Positions 1 to 9,252 of a stretch of DNA of 35,375 bases are shown one piece after another; the stretch's first letter is position 1; every line of letters begins with the position of its first letter. The DNA lies in contig JALQPE010002230.1 of the NCBI GenBank assembly GCA_030407315.1, positions 1 to 35,375 on the forward strand, written 5' to 3'. The notes beneath the pieces were generated by a model. The model made no database searches. It was given only the letters and a program-made list of their open reading frames with translations, and was not told the origin of the DNA. The translations under genes and the position numbers were made by a program. The DNA is from Asparagopsis taxiformis (taxonomy: Eukaryota > Rhodophyta > Florideophyceae > Bonnemaisoniales > Bonnemaisoniaceae).

Positions 1-880
1 CTGCTCTGACTGTATGTAGCATTCTGTTTCAGAAGCTTGGTGTGTACACGGACAAGCCCCTCTCCCTCCGGATGACAAAATCCGAGCACTCCAGGGAATG
101 CGACAAACATCGCAAGAAGAAATCAGAGTACAGGCTGACTGCTCCCTTGCTCAATTCCGCACTATTGCCATTCAATGCAAGGCGAAAGAGAATCGTGACG
201 TTCTCTTCCTGCCGTCCTTTGAGGACATCACCTTTCCCTCTGGAAATGAGTCGGATCTTTCCATCATTTTCCCCACCTTTCAGGCACTATGTGACTCCAT
301 AGGTACCTCGCAACACGGGTTCCAGAAAATATTGGTGAAGAGCAGGGCGGAACGCGATGGAGGCAGCTCATCGATTGTCCGAATTTTAGGAAATCTAGTC
401 GACGTTGATTGCTCTCATGATGCTCCTTCTTCCGCATTTCTCGTCGGCTCATCTGCTTACGCCCTGTCCAACCCAGACCAACGTATGACAGTTCTTTGCA
501 GAGACTCCTACGAGTTTGACCATGTCAACAATACATTTTTACATCCCCTATGTCTTAGCCAACTATCACAGTCTAGCATCGTGGACTCTTTCCACCTACG
601 TGATAAGGCTACTGTTACCCATGGAGCAACGTTTTCGTTACTGTGGAGACGTATTCAGCGCCGAGCTTGTTACAGCACTTTCCAGCCTCTATCAACCGCA
701 GAGACGTTTGGTACACTACATCTACGCTTACCTTGCTGTATTTTCAGTGGTACTACTACATGCCAGGAGCTTGAAGACATTGGCTATGAGGCTATCTCTC
801 GTCTTGGCTTCAATGCGGATTCAGACACTACCCACCCACCCTCTCCTCCACCTGCCACCTGCAGTCCGGAGCAAAAATGA
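1..880 (+). pseudogene. Partial, frameshifted copy of the 453-aa gene
   Basis: This is the mirror copy of the minus-strand gene at 5275-6636. Its 5' part lies outside the window. A GGGG run in the intact copy is GGG here (around 95), which throws the frame off just before the region reading MRQTSQEEIRV. From there to the stop at 878-880 the reading matches the intact protein. The function of the parent protein is not recognised. It could be a sequencing artefact of an intact gene rather than true decay. Confidence 0.85.
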
Positions 881-1155
881 TAAAGCACACCTATCCGTAG
901 TTATCCTGTTCCTGGGTATTCCATTCTAGAGCTCCTGTGGCCATCAATTTCTAGTAAAGACGGATACCCTCGCCCCTTCTTACTTCGACTATTCCACTAC
1001 CTGTCTCTGCGCTTTTCCTTCGACTTGACACTATCGTCTGACTGGTTTCCTGATGTCTCGCATCTATCTACTTCCATCTATTACAAAATTCAACTCAACA
1101 GAAATTTTATTTCTTCATTCTTCGTCTACTACACCGAAACTGGTTTCATCCGATA

Positions 1156-2626
1156 CTACTCCCCTTCATTCTCGATTTCATCATCGACGAATACCTTCAC
1201 ATATTCTGCATCTCCTCCGTCCTCTTCCATAGACCTGAAGCTCTCCTCCAGCACTGATTCCCCCCATCGTCTACATTCAGTTCTTCATATCTATCACGCG
1301 ATATAGTCAAAACCTCCTCATTCATGAACCGACTACTCACCCGCTCCCCGGGAAGAAGCAGTTTCACTGCTTCATTGATTTCCCGGATTTGCGCTCCTTC
1401 CACCTCTGTTCCACTTTGAAATTTCAAAATCGTTCGGAACCCGTATGCAAGTATGTAGATGAATTGCAAGGAGTATTCTGAACGTCGCAGGAACATGTTC
1501 TTATCAGAACATTGCGTGTAGGCGACTGCAAAGTTCAGTGCAACCTCTACTAAATTGATCCTCCTAGTCAAAAACCTCTTGTCCGGTTCTCCAATTATTT
1601 GAACTTCGTACTCGACTCTGAATACCATTTCTTTCCGCACAGCAATGAATTCGCGAAGAATCTTCACATTCTTGTCATCCATTGCTGCACGCTCCGCTGC
1701 ATTCATTTTCCTCTGCGCCGAGTACAGACTTGGAACTGACTCAATGTCCAGCCCACCGTCGTGCAAATGATGCTCCATTCGGACTGAACCTTGAAACCCA
1801 CTGTATAGAACGAATCCAAGATCTCGGATGAACCGGTTTCGCACATGATCTCTGGACTTGTTCATAAACCCGGTCACTGCCGTCAGTGCCAATTTCGTCA
1901 CAGTGATGCCTACCTCCTTTCTGTGCAACGGCCCATTGTCACCAACCTTTCTTCGCTTCTGCTTTCGAGCGGCCCCATCACTTGCCTCGGACGTCCCATG
2001 CATTCCATCCATTCGAGCAGAGTCCGTTCCGCGAATTGTCTCTTCAATGGTCCGGTAGTCACATACCCCCGCGCCCTCCACCGTTCGATACCTTCCGACG
2101 TTCCATTGGAGCTGGAACGGTCTCCTCCCTGTCTGAAAGAATTGTTTTGACACGTATTCTTGATTAAAGAGGTCACAACTTGGCAGCGCAATTCAATGTG
2201 GTTCCGGCCGGCAAGCGTCCTATGAACACATCCTTTCGCTCATTGCTCTGCCTGGCGAACATCAGCGTATTGATTAGCTGGCATCCGTTGAAATGCCTAT
2301 CCCTCTTATCCACCATTGCCTTCGTGTACGTTGGAACAACAGCACACAGCACAGCACACACCATTTCGAACGTGAACGATTTCTCCGCATCCTGCGCAAT
2401 GCGGAGACGTTCCCTGTCCTTCTCGGAGGCGACCTTCTTCGGATGTCCTTGTCCCTGGCTCAGAAGCCCATCGACGATGCTCTTGACTTCCTGCATATCG
2501 GTGTTTAGCATGGAGACAGTCTTGGCGATATTTCCGAGAGTCTCGCGTAATTGAATGGTGCTCTTCTCGACGGCATCCATTTTATCACTCAGGGCTTTCA
2601 GCTCTGCAGTGATGTTCGAAAAGCCC
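1156..2626 (-). pseudogene. 5'-truncated, frameshifted copy of the 508-aa gene
   Basis: This is the mirror copy of the intact gene at 3473-4999. The inverted-repeat boundary at 2626 removes the first roughly 18 codons and the start. Three one-base homopolymer losses shift the frame: A near 2223, G near 2053, and one of seven G's near 1265. The stop codon counterpart lies at 1156-1158. The remaining sequence is nearly identical to the intact copy, with only a few amino-acid changes (for example Ile for Val and Val for Met). Loss is therefore recent or artefactual. Confidence 0.85.
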
Positions 2627-3472
2627 CACTACGGTGTTGAGAATGAAAAAAGACAGTAAAATTTACTGTCTGGAAATTTCAGAATACTGCTGCAGCAGTA
2701 AACTGGCACGAAATCTGGACAGTACCAAAAACAGTAAAATTTACTGTCCAGAACAGTAAATTTTACTGTCCGGAAGTGTTGCCGCCAGACAGTATGTGCA
2801 GACAGTACATTTTACTGTCTGAGACAATACATTGTACTGTATTACTGCACTGTCTGGGGAAATCTGTAGACAGTAGTGTAGATAGCAAATTGTATTGTCT
2901 GCGGGTAGTACCGTGCATTGTTTGACAACACTGTCTGGTGGAGTGGACTTAGAGGAAATATGGAGCATAGTGTTGGTGTGAAGGTAAATATTGGAATGGT
3001 GTGTGGTATACGACTATATTAATTGTGATGGTGCTTTACAGATAGTTGGGTGCGGGGAGCTAGATGCTGAATAGGACGTTGTAGAAAGGAAGATTGGGAG
3101 AACAGAACATATCTGGTTTGTCTCACCGTAAGGAGAGAATGTACAGAGTAGCTATAATATGTTGAGTTTAGCATTTCAAATTATACCTATCTATCTTTGC
3201 ATTGAAAGTGTCTAGTAGGAGACGTCAGTCTGGTAGCGAGGTGTGGTATGCACAGGACGTGGGTGGTGGCAAAGGAAAGAATACGCACCATCCACCACTA
3301 AATTATGAAAAATAACCGTTACGGAGCACTGAGAAGCATTATTATTATGTAGAGTAGACCAGGATGGATGCATCCACTGAAATGATATTTGCTACAAACA
3401 CTGCTGTACTAAGCGTGACATCCTTCCTTCAAAGCAATTCTCCTTTTAGCAAACTCCAATTGCAAGGTCAAG
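2627..3472. other. Spacer between inverted-repeat arms; no gene seen
   Basis: This is unique sequence between the two arms. The first third holds the ACAGTA/TACTGT palindrome array annotated separately. The rest (about 2950-3472) is AT-rich with no convincing reading frame. It presumably contains the promoter of the 508-aa gene that starts at 3473, whose first 53 bases lie outside the duplicated arm. Confidence 0.7.
2653..2840. repeat. Array of 17-nt ACAGTA...TACTGT palindromes
   Basis: Five 17-nt near-palindromes of the form ACAGTAAAATTTACTGT occur at 2653-2669, 2731-2747, 2753-2769, 2802-2818 and 2824-2840. Start-to-start spacings are 78, 22, 49 and 22. A further palindrome, TACTGCTGCAGCAGTA, lies at 2685-2700, and looser ACAGTA/ACTGT half-sites continue to about 2940. 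The array is centred in the spacer of the inverted repeat. It could be a protein-binding array or a set of hairpins. No function is known from the sequence. Confidence 0.8.
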
Positions 3473-4999
3473 ATGAATCCCGAAACCTCCGTAAGCATCG
3501 CCGCATTTTCCGAAATAACGCGTGAGGGCTTTTCGAACATCACTGCAGAGCTGAAAGCCCTGAGTGATAAAATGGATGCCGTCGAGAAGAGCACCATTCA
3601 ATTACGCGAGACTCTCGGAAATGTCGCCAAGACTGTCTCCATGCTAAACACCGATATGCAGGAGGTCAAGAGCATCGTCGATGGGCTTCTGAGCCAGGGA
3701 CAAGGACATCCGAAGAAGGTCGCCTCCGAGAAGGACAGGGAACGTCTCCGCATTGCGCAGGATGCGGAGAAATCGTTCACGTTCGAAATGGTGTGTGCTG
3801 TGCTGTGTGCTGTTGTTCCAACGTACACGAAGGCAATGGTGGATAAGAGGGATAGGCATTTCAACGGATGCCAGCTAATCAATACGCTGATGTTCGCCAG
3901 GCAGAGCAATGAGCGAAAGGATGTGTTCAATAGGACGCTTGCCGGCCGGAACCACATTGAATTGCGCTGCCAAGTTGTGACCTCTTTAATCAAGAATACG
4001 TGTCAAAACAATTCTTTCAGACAGGGAGGAGACCGTTCCAGCTCCAATGGAACGTCGGAAGGTATCGAACGGTGGAGGGCGCGGGGGTATGTGACTACCG
4101 GGACCATTGAAGAGACAATTCGCGGAACGGACTCTGCTCGAATGGATGGAATGCATGGGACGTCCGAGGCAAGTGATGGGGCCGCTCGAAAGCAGAAGCG
4201 AAGAAAGGTTGGTGACAATGGGCCGTTGCACAGAAAGGAGGTAGGCATCACTGTGACGAAATTGGCACTGACGGCAGTGACCGGGTTTATGAACAAGTCC
4301 AGAGATCATGTGCGAAACCGGTTCATCCGAGATCTTGGATTCGTTCTATACAGTGGGTTTCAAGGTTCAGTCCGAATGGAGCATCATTTGCACGACGGTG
4401 GGCTGGACATTGAGTCAGTTCCAAGTCTGTACTCGGCGCAGAGGAAAATGAATGCAGCGGAGCGTGCAGCAATGGATGACAAGAATATGAAGATTCTTCG
4501 CGAATTCATTGCTGTGCGGAAAGAAATGCTATTCAGAGTCGAGTACGAAGTTCAAATAATTGGAGAACCGGACAAGAGGTTTTTGACTAGGAGGATCAAT
4601 TTAGTAGAGGTTGCACTGAACTTTGCAGTCGCCTACACGCAATGTTCTGATAAGAACATGTTCCTGCGACGTTCAGAATACTCCTTGCAATTCATCTACA
4701 TACTTGCATACGGGTTCCGAACGATTTTGAAATTTCAAAGTGGAACAGAGGTGGAAGGAGCGCAAATCCGGGAAATCAATGAAGCAGTGAAACTGCTTCT
4801 TCCCGGGGAGCGGGTGAGTAGTCGGTTCATGAATGAGGAGGTTTTGACTATATCGCGTGATAGATATGAAGAACTGAATGTAGACGATGGGGGGGAATCA
4901 GTGCTGGAGGAGAGCTTCAGGTCTATGGAAGAGGACGGAGGAGATGCAGAATATGTGAAGGTATTCGTCGATGATGAAATCGAGAATGAAGGGGAGTAG
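3473..4999 (+). CDS. Unknown 508-aa protein with N-terminal coiled coil
   Basis: I do not recognise this protein. It is a single open frame with an ATG at 3473; the other arm has no equivalent start because the repeat begins at 3526. Residues about 8-75 have heptad-like hydrophobic spacing (EITREGFSNITAELKALSDK onward), suggesting a coiled coil. Residues about 190-245 are polar and end in a basic stretch (ARKQKRRKV) that resembles a nuclear localisation signal. The C-terminal half is a mixed, probably folded domain, and the last 40 residues are very acidic. It converges on the 453-aa gene 275 bp away, and the pair is duplicated in the inverted repeat. A possible AATAAA polyadenylation signal lies at 5044-5049. 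It may be an element-encoded accessory protein, but that is inference. Confidence 0.8.
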   Translation: MNPETSVSIAAFSEITREGFSNITAELKALSDKMDAVEKSTIQLRETLGNVAKTVSMLNTDMQEVKSIVDGLLSQGQGHPKKVASEKDRERLRIAQDAEKSFTFEMVCAVLCAVVPTYTKAMVDKRDRHFNGCQLINTLMFARQSNERKDVFNRTLAGRNHIELRCQVVTSLIKNTCQNNSFRQGGDRSSSNGTSEGIERWRARGYVTTGTIEETIRGTDSARMDGMHGTSEASDGAARKQKRRKVGDNGPLHRKEVGITVTKLALTAVTGFMNKSRDHVRNRFIRDLGFVLYSGFQGSVRMEHHLHDGGLDIESVPSLYSAQRKMNAAERAAMDDKNMKILREFIAVRKEMLFRVEYEVQIIGEPDKRFLTRRINLVEVALNFAVAYTQCSDKNMFLRRSEYSLQFIYILAYGFRTILKFQSGTEVEGAQIREINEAVKLLLPGERVSSRFMNEEVLTISRDRYEELNVDDGGESVLEESFRSMEEDGGDAEYVKVFVDDEIENEGE

Positions 5000-6155
5000 T
5001 ATCGGATGAAACCAGTTTCGGTGTAGTAGACGAAGAATGAAGAAATAAAATTTCTGTTGAGTTGAATTTTGTAATAGATGGAAGTAGATAGATGCGAGAC
5101 ATCAGGAAACCAGTCAGACGATAGTGTCAAGTCGAAGGAAAAGCGCAGAGACAGGTAGTGGAATAGTCGAAGTAAGAAGGGGCGAGGGTATCCGTCTTTA
5201 CTAGAAATTGATGGCCACAGGAGCTCTAGAATGGAATACCCAGGAACAGGATAACTACGGATAGGTGTGCTTTATCATTTTTGCTCCGGACTGCAGGTGG
5301 CAGGTGGAGGAGAGGGTGGGTGGGTAGTGTCTGAATCCGCATTGAAGCCAAGACGAGAGATAGCCTCATAGCCAATGTCTTCAAGCTCCTGGCATGTAGT
5401 AGTACCACTGAAAATACAGCAAGGTAAGCGTAGATGTAGTGTACCAAACGTCTCTGCGGTTGATAGAGGCTGGAAAGTGCTGTAACAAGCTCGGCGCTGA
5501 ATACGTCTCCACAGTAACGAAAACGTTGCTCCATGGGTAACAGTAGCCTTATCACGTAGGTGGAAAGAGTCCACGATGCTAGACTGTGATAGTTGGCTAA
5601 GACATAGGGGATGTAAAAATGTATTGTTGACATGGTCAAACTCGTAGGAGTCTCTGCAAAGAACTGTCATACGTTGGTCTGGGTTGGACAGGGCGTAAGC
5701 AGATGAGCCGACGAGAAATGCGGAAGAAGGAGCATCATGAGAGCAATCAACGTCGACTAGATTTCCTAAAATTCGGACAATCGATGAGCTGCCTCCATCG
5801 CGTTCCGCCCTGCTCTTCACCAATATTTTCTGGAACCCGTGTTGCGAGGTACCTATGGAGTCACATAGTGCCTGAAAGGTGGGGAAAATGATGGAAAGAT
5901 CCGACTCATTTCCAGAGGGAAAGGTGATGTCCTCAAAGGACGGCAGGAAGAGAACGTCACGATTCTCTTTCGCCTTGCATTGAATGGCAATAGTGCGGAA
6001 TTGAGCAAGGGAGCAGTCAGCCTGTACTCTGATTTCTTCTTGCGATGTTTGTCGCATTCCCCTGGAGTGCTCGGATTTTGTCATCCGGAGGGAGAGGGGC
6101 TTGTCCGTGTACACACCAAGCTTCTGAAACAGAATGCTACATACAGTCAGAGCAG
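3526..6155 (-). repeat. Right arm of large inverted repeat
   Basis: This is the reverse complement of 1-2626. The inner end is sharp: the arms agree up to the CCC at 2624-2626 (GGG at 3526-3528) and diverge immediately beyond it. The outer end cannot be seen because the partner runs off the window. It carries the 508-aa gene minus its first 53 bases and most of the 453-aa gene, both open in this arm. Confidence 0.95.
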
Positions 6156-6636
6156 AGGAGGTCATGGAACTGTTGGAATCGAATGGAGGGGGAAGAGGAT
6201 GTTTGGCAGCTGACTCCAGCTTTTCCAATCTTGCCAGCATTTCTGCTATGGTCTTCTTCATTTGATCCGCAGTGCAATCTTGAAGGATGCCGCGGTGGCG
6301 GTGGCGAGTGTGGCCAATGCCGTAGTCCGGGTCTTTCTCTGCTGGGGATGCAGGTGAGTCCATACTGCGAAGCTCACCACTTCGCCACGGGAGGACCCTT
6401 CCGGAATCCTTGTCGACGAGCTCGTTACGATCTGAAATCTTGACTTGAAAAAGGGTAGAGTCGAAACCATATTCAGCTTTGTATTCGAGCAATGCATGGA
6501 GGAATGGGTCTGTTTCAGTCTTGACCTGAGTAATTTCCTTGACGATTGCAGACCACCACACAATTTTTCGTTTCCTCCCAAACGGCCGAAGTTCCCATTG
6601 AACTTCTATAAGGTCGTTTGGAGCGAGAGGAAGCAT
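5275..6636 (-). CDS. Unknown 453-aa protein with N-terminal BAH/Tudor-like segment
   Basis: This is an uninterrupted frame with an ATG at 6634-6636. The N-terminus (residues about 5-90) reads like a chromatin-reader barrel: a 'D-x-I-E-V-x-W-x-L' strand, then WWSAIVKE, then V-K-I-S-x-R-N-E-L and VLPWRSG. This is the pattern of BAH/Tudor-type domains, but I cannot assign a family firmly. Residues about 125-150 (QMKKTIAEMLARLEKLESAA) look like a short coiled coil. The remaining 300 residues are not recognised, and the tail is Pro/Ser/Thr-rich. It is divergent from the ParB-methyltransferase-SET gene (starts 513 bp apart) and convergent with the 508-aa gene. Confidence 0.75.
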   Translation of the reverse strand: MLPLAPNDLIEVQWELRPFGRKRKIVWWSAIVKEITQVKTETDPFLHALLEYKAEYGFDSTLFQVKISDRNELVDKDSGRVLPWRSGELRSMDSPASPAEKDPDYGIGHTRHRHRGILQDCTADQMKKTIAEMLARLEKLESAAKHPLPPPFDSNSSMTSSALTVCSILFQKLGVYTDKPLSLRMTKSEHSRGMRQTSQEEIRVQADCSLAQFRTIAIQCKAKENRDVLFLPSFEDITFPSGNESDLSIIFPTFQALCDSIGTSQHGFQKILVKSRAERDGGSSSIVRILGNLVDVDCSHDAPSSAFLVGSSAYALSNPDQRMTVLCRDSYEFDHVNNTFLHPLCLSQLSQSSIVDSFHLRDKATVTHGATFSLLWRRIQRRACYSTFQPLSTAETFGTLHLRLPCCIFSGTTTCQELEDIGYEAISRLGFNADSDTTHPPSPPPATCSPEQK

Positions 6637-7149
6637 GTTGGGATAGCTATGGGATAGAATTGTTGTATTAGTGAAAGCCTAACCGTTACCTTCTGCTAAA
6701 GAGTAGTATATACTAGGAGGATTGGAAAGGTCGAGAAGAGATGTTTAGGTGGTGTAGAAATAGAATGGACAATTGACAAAATTGACACGTCAGTGTGGAT
6801 GATGTCTGCCATGAACTGATTGCAGCATAAAATTTGATGTGAATAATCGTTCTAGAAGTGAATGTCGGATGCATACGATTGGACTACAAAGATACGCTTA
6901 GAGATGTTACGGGGCCCAATAAATTGCATGGAAAAATATTTTGAGTATTACTTTAGTATTACATTGATTATTGAGCTAACAGTCGATGTAGTTATCTTGT
7001 AAAGGTTCGGACAGGGGTGGAAAGGAAACAGCCACCGAAGTGCTACCACTCGCTGACACTTTGTTTTAAACAACCAACTTCTGCTTTGCGCCACCCTGGT
7101 CAAGCAGCAACCAACTATCCCTTTCTTAAAAACTCTACCTTTGTTCTCC
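6637..7149. promoter_or_regulatory. Divergent intergenic region (probable shared promoter)
   Basis: 513 bp separate the start of the minus-strand 453-aa gene from the start of the plus-strand methyltransferase gene. It is AT-rich and I see no reading frame. No promoter motif is certain. The assignment as shared regulatory DNA rests only on the head-to-head gene arrangement. Confidence 0.4.
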
Positions 7150-9252
7150 ATGGAAGGAACGTTCCACAATCACGGTGAAAAGCACGACGGATGGGTGTTC
7201 ATCGACCCCAATCAAGTCAGCAAATTCGTATCGATTCGCGATGTTGATGCAAGTCATGTGGAAGCGCTCATGGAGAGCATTCGCAACAGCGGTTATGACA
7301 CAGCTCATCCCGTGACTGGCAGGTTTCGAGAAGGCGTTCTGGAGATATTGGATGGAGCGCACCGCTGCATGGCAATTGTACGTGGAATGGAGAAGGGCGT
7401 CTTTCCTCCTGGCGTTACGATTCCTATGCGAGAAGAGTCTATCGTGGCGGACACCAACAGCAGTACTGCTGTTGTGCTGGACCGTGTGAGAGCGACGACA
7501 TCCAACGACATTGCAGGCCTGCAAAGGCGCATGATGTTTGTTGAGTATCTGATGATCGCCGTTGATCTCAGAGACGAGTACTGGGTCCAAAACGGAAAGG
7601 ACAAGTACGCTCATATTTCGTCTGTGAGGATGGCTGATGTGTTGGGCTGGATCAAATCCTGCGATCCAAGCGGCCAAATTGCTTCAAGCCTGAGTGGTAA
7701 ACCGCAGTACAGCTCATGCATGTCTATCCTGGCTGTGCTTCGGCCGTATCACCGAGCAGAAGATTCGAGTTCGATTGATTTGCGTCTGTGGCAAATGTTT
7801 TGTCATGCATGGGGACTCAATGCAGAGATGGGTGATTCTCCGAGGATGGTTGAGTTTCCGAAACAGGTGGGGGTGACTAGTTCTCGTGCCGTCGAAATGT
7901 TTGGCAAGACACCCCGCGGAGAATTGTCCTCTCCACTGAACCGCGAACTGCTTTCGAGCAGGTACTTTCTAGACGGCGCTACATCCGACATGCAAGATTC
8001 TTTGCAGGCTAGCCAGAAGCGGTTCAGGAGGCTGATGGTTATGATGTGCCAGTGTATCTTGGCTATTCGCAGTAAGGAGATGGGCAGTGTGCCATCTAGG
8101 CGGGCCAGAGCCACATCCGGGGCCATTGGTGGTGGTGGAATGGTTGGAATTGCAACATCTAGTGCGCAAGCCAACCAGCTTGGATTTGTTGTCGACCGTG
8201 TGTTAGCTGCGTGGGATACCGGGGCAAGAGTGTTGGGGTATGAGGATGTTGAATCGATGTGCTGGCCGTTCATGGTATTCGATCCTGCGAGCCTTTGCTT
8301 CAGGTCACTCCCGAATCGGTCTGATGGCTGCGCGGTCGAGGAGCATCGGAAAAACCTGACCATTGTCCCGAAAACTGTAGACAGTGAAAACGGGTTCTGT
8401 GCCGACCTTCCAGTGGCTGTGGATGCAAGGCTGCGATCATTGACAAGCGCCTTCCTGCTGTCGATACGCCAATGTGTCACTGAGGTGAATGTGTTCGCCG
8501 AGCGTGGTCAGCTGATGCAGAGACTTCGAGCCTTGCTTTTCGACACTCCTGACAAGTTCGGCTTGAACTCGTTCATGCGAGCCAAGTTGAACACGTCTCA
8601 TGCCCTGGATGGTCAGAGGAGGCTGAAGGCTTGGTTATTGCGAACCCGAGAGCAACGAAAGCTTCCTCTGACCATGGATGAGTTGCACAGTCTTGAGGAT
8701 ACGCCCGAGCCTGGCATCCTTGAAGGTGCACCTGCGCAGATGGAAATATCCGCAGCAGTGCCAAACAATGGCAGCGAGGATATAGAAGAGGATAGTCTGG
8801 AGCCACAGAGGAAGAAGGCTAGGCTGGAGCGCGGTGGTGGAGAGGACGATAATGCGGCGGTTGCTAGCGAAACAGCAACAAGAGAAGGTGCGGCCGAGGA
8901 TGACGCTATGGAGGTTGACACTGTATCGCCTACAGAAGCACCGCTCGTTGACGTCGGAAAGGAAACCAAGCCAGAATATGTCACCAAGCTGGAAGCTGTG
9001 ATGGGGCGTTACATTCACACTGTGAATTGTGACGCCACTGATGTAGCCAAAGAGGTGGAGGACAAAATTAGTTTCCTGGAAGATGGCGTGTTGGAGGACA
9101 GTGTTCAGCTTGTGCTCACTGATCCTCCATTCAACACGAGGCGGGAAGGCGGCAGAGAAAACTCGGAGTACGATATTCTGGAGCCGGAAGAGTTGGCGAG
9201 TGTTGCGTGTGAAATAGTTCGAATTCTTCGGCCTGGCGGTCATGAACACTAG
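7150..9252 (+). CDS. 5' half of ParB-methyltransferase-SET gene, interrupted by transposon
   Basis: The first ATG is at 7150 (MEGTFHNHG). The N-terminus is a ParB/Srx-like module: IDPNQV, then DGAHRCMAIV at about residues 68-77, the equivalent of the ParB 'GxRR..A' motif. A long alpha-helical middle follows, then an acidic, disordered linker (about 525-620) with a KKARLERGG basic patch. An amino-methyltransferase begins with VLTDPPFN at about 655-662 (motif IV, catalytic Asp-Pro-Pro-Phe), then EIVRILRPGG. At 9241-9244 (CATG) the 11-kb element starts, and the frame stops inside it at 9252. The continuation lies at 20421-21791: the codon split across the junction restores RPGGHALIYSSV in frame. 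As it stands it could encode a product of about 700 residues lacking SAM-binding motif I and the SET domain. ParB-methylase fusions are known in phages and bacteria, so an origin by transfer is plausible. Confidence 0.85.
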   Translation: MEGTFHNHGEKHDGWVFIDPNQVSKFVSIRDVDASHVEALMESIRNSGYDTAHPVTGRFREGVLEILDGAHRCMAIVRGMEKGVFPPGVTIPMREESIVADTNSSTAVVLDRVRATTSNDIAGLQRRMMFVEYLMIAVDLRDEYWVQNGKDKYAHISSVRMADVLGWIKSCDPSGQIASSLSGKPQYSSCMSILAVLRPYHRAEDSSSIDLRLWQMFCHAWGLNAEMGDSPRMVEFPKQVGVTSSRAVEMFGKTPRGELSSPLNRELLSSRYFLDGATSDMQDSLQASQKRFRRLMVMMCQCILAIRSKEMGSVPSRRARATSGAIGGGGMVGIATSSAQANQLGFVVDRVLAAWDTGARVLGYEDVESMCWPFMVFDPASLCFRSLPNRSDGCAVEEHRKNLTIVPKTVDSENGFCADLPVAVDARLRSLTSAFLLSIRQCVTEVNVFAERGQLMQRLRALLFDTPDKFGLNSFMRAKLNTSHALDGQRRLKAWLLRTREQRKLPLTMDELHSLEDTPEPGILEGAPAQMEISAAVPNNGSEDIEEDSLEPQRKKARLERGGGEDDNAAVASETATREGAAEDDAMEVDTVSPTEAPLVDVGKETKPEYVTKLEAVMGRYIHTVNCDATDVAKEVEDKISFLEDGVLEDSVQLVLTDPPFNTRREGGRENSEYDILEPEELASVACEIVRILRPGGHEH
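9241..9244 (+). repeat. Target-site duplication CATG (left)
   Basis: CATG directly precedes the terminal AACACTAGTTTGG of the element. The same four bases directly follow the other terminus (20417-20420). Removing the element plus one copy rejoins the interrupted methyltransferase frame, which confirms this as the duplicated target. CATG is itself palindromic, so the boundary is decided by the coding restoration rather than by symmetry. Confidence 0.85.

Larger units (their letters stand above)
1..2626 (+). repeat. Left arm of large inverted repeat
   Basis: This arm is the near-perfect reverse complement of 3526-6155. Base 1 pairs with 6155 and base 2626 pairs with 3526, so the repeat probably continues beyond the left edge. 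It is 4 bases shorter than the right arm. I located four single-base losses in homopolymers, near 95, 1265, 2053 and 2223, which account for the whole difference. A few substitutions also exist; for example the 508-aa gene copy reads Val-Lys-Ile where the right arm reads Met-Lys-Ile. It could be one arm of a fold-back element or a head-to-head duplication. Confidence 0.95.

Noticed and set aside
264..452. Minus-strand 62-codon frame also present at 5703-5891
   Set aside because: It is the antisense shadow of the 453-aa gene in both arms.
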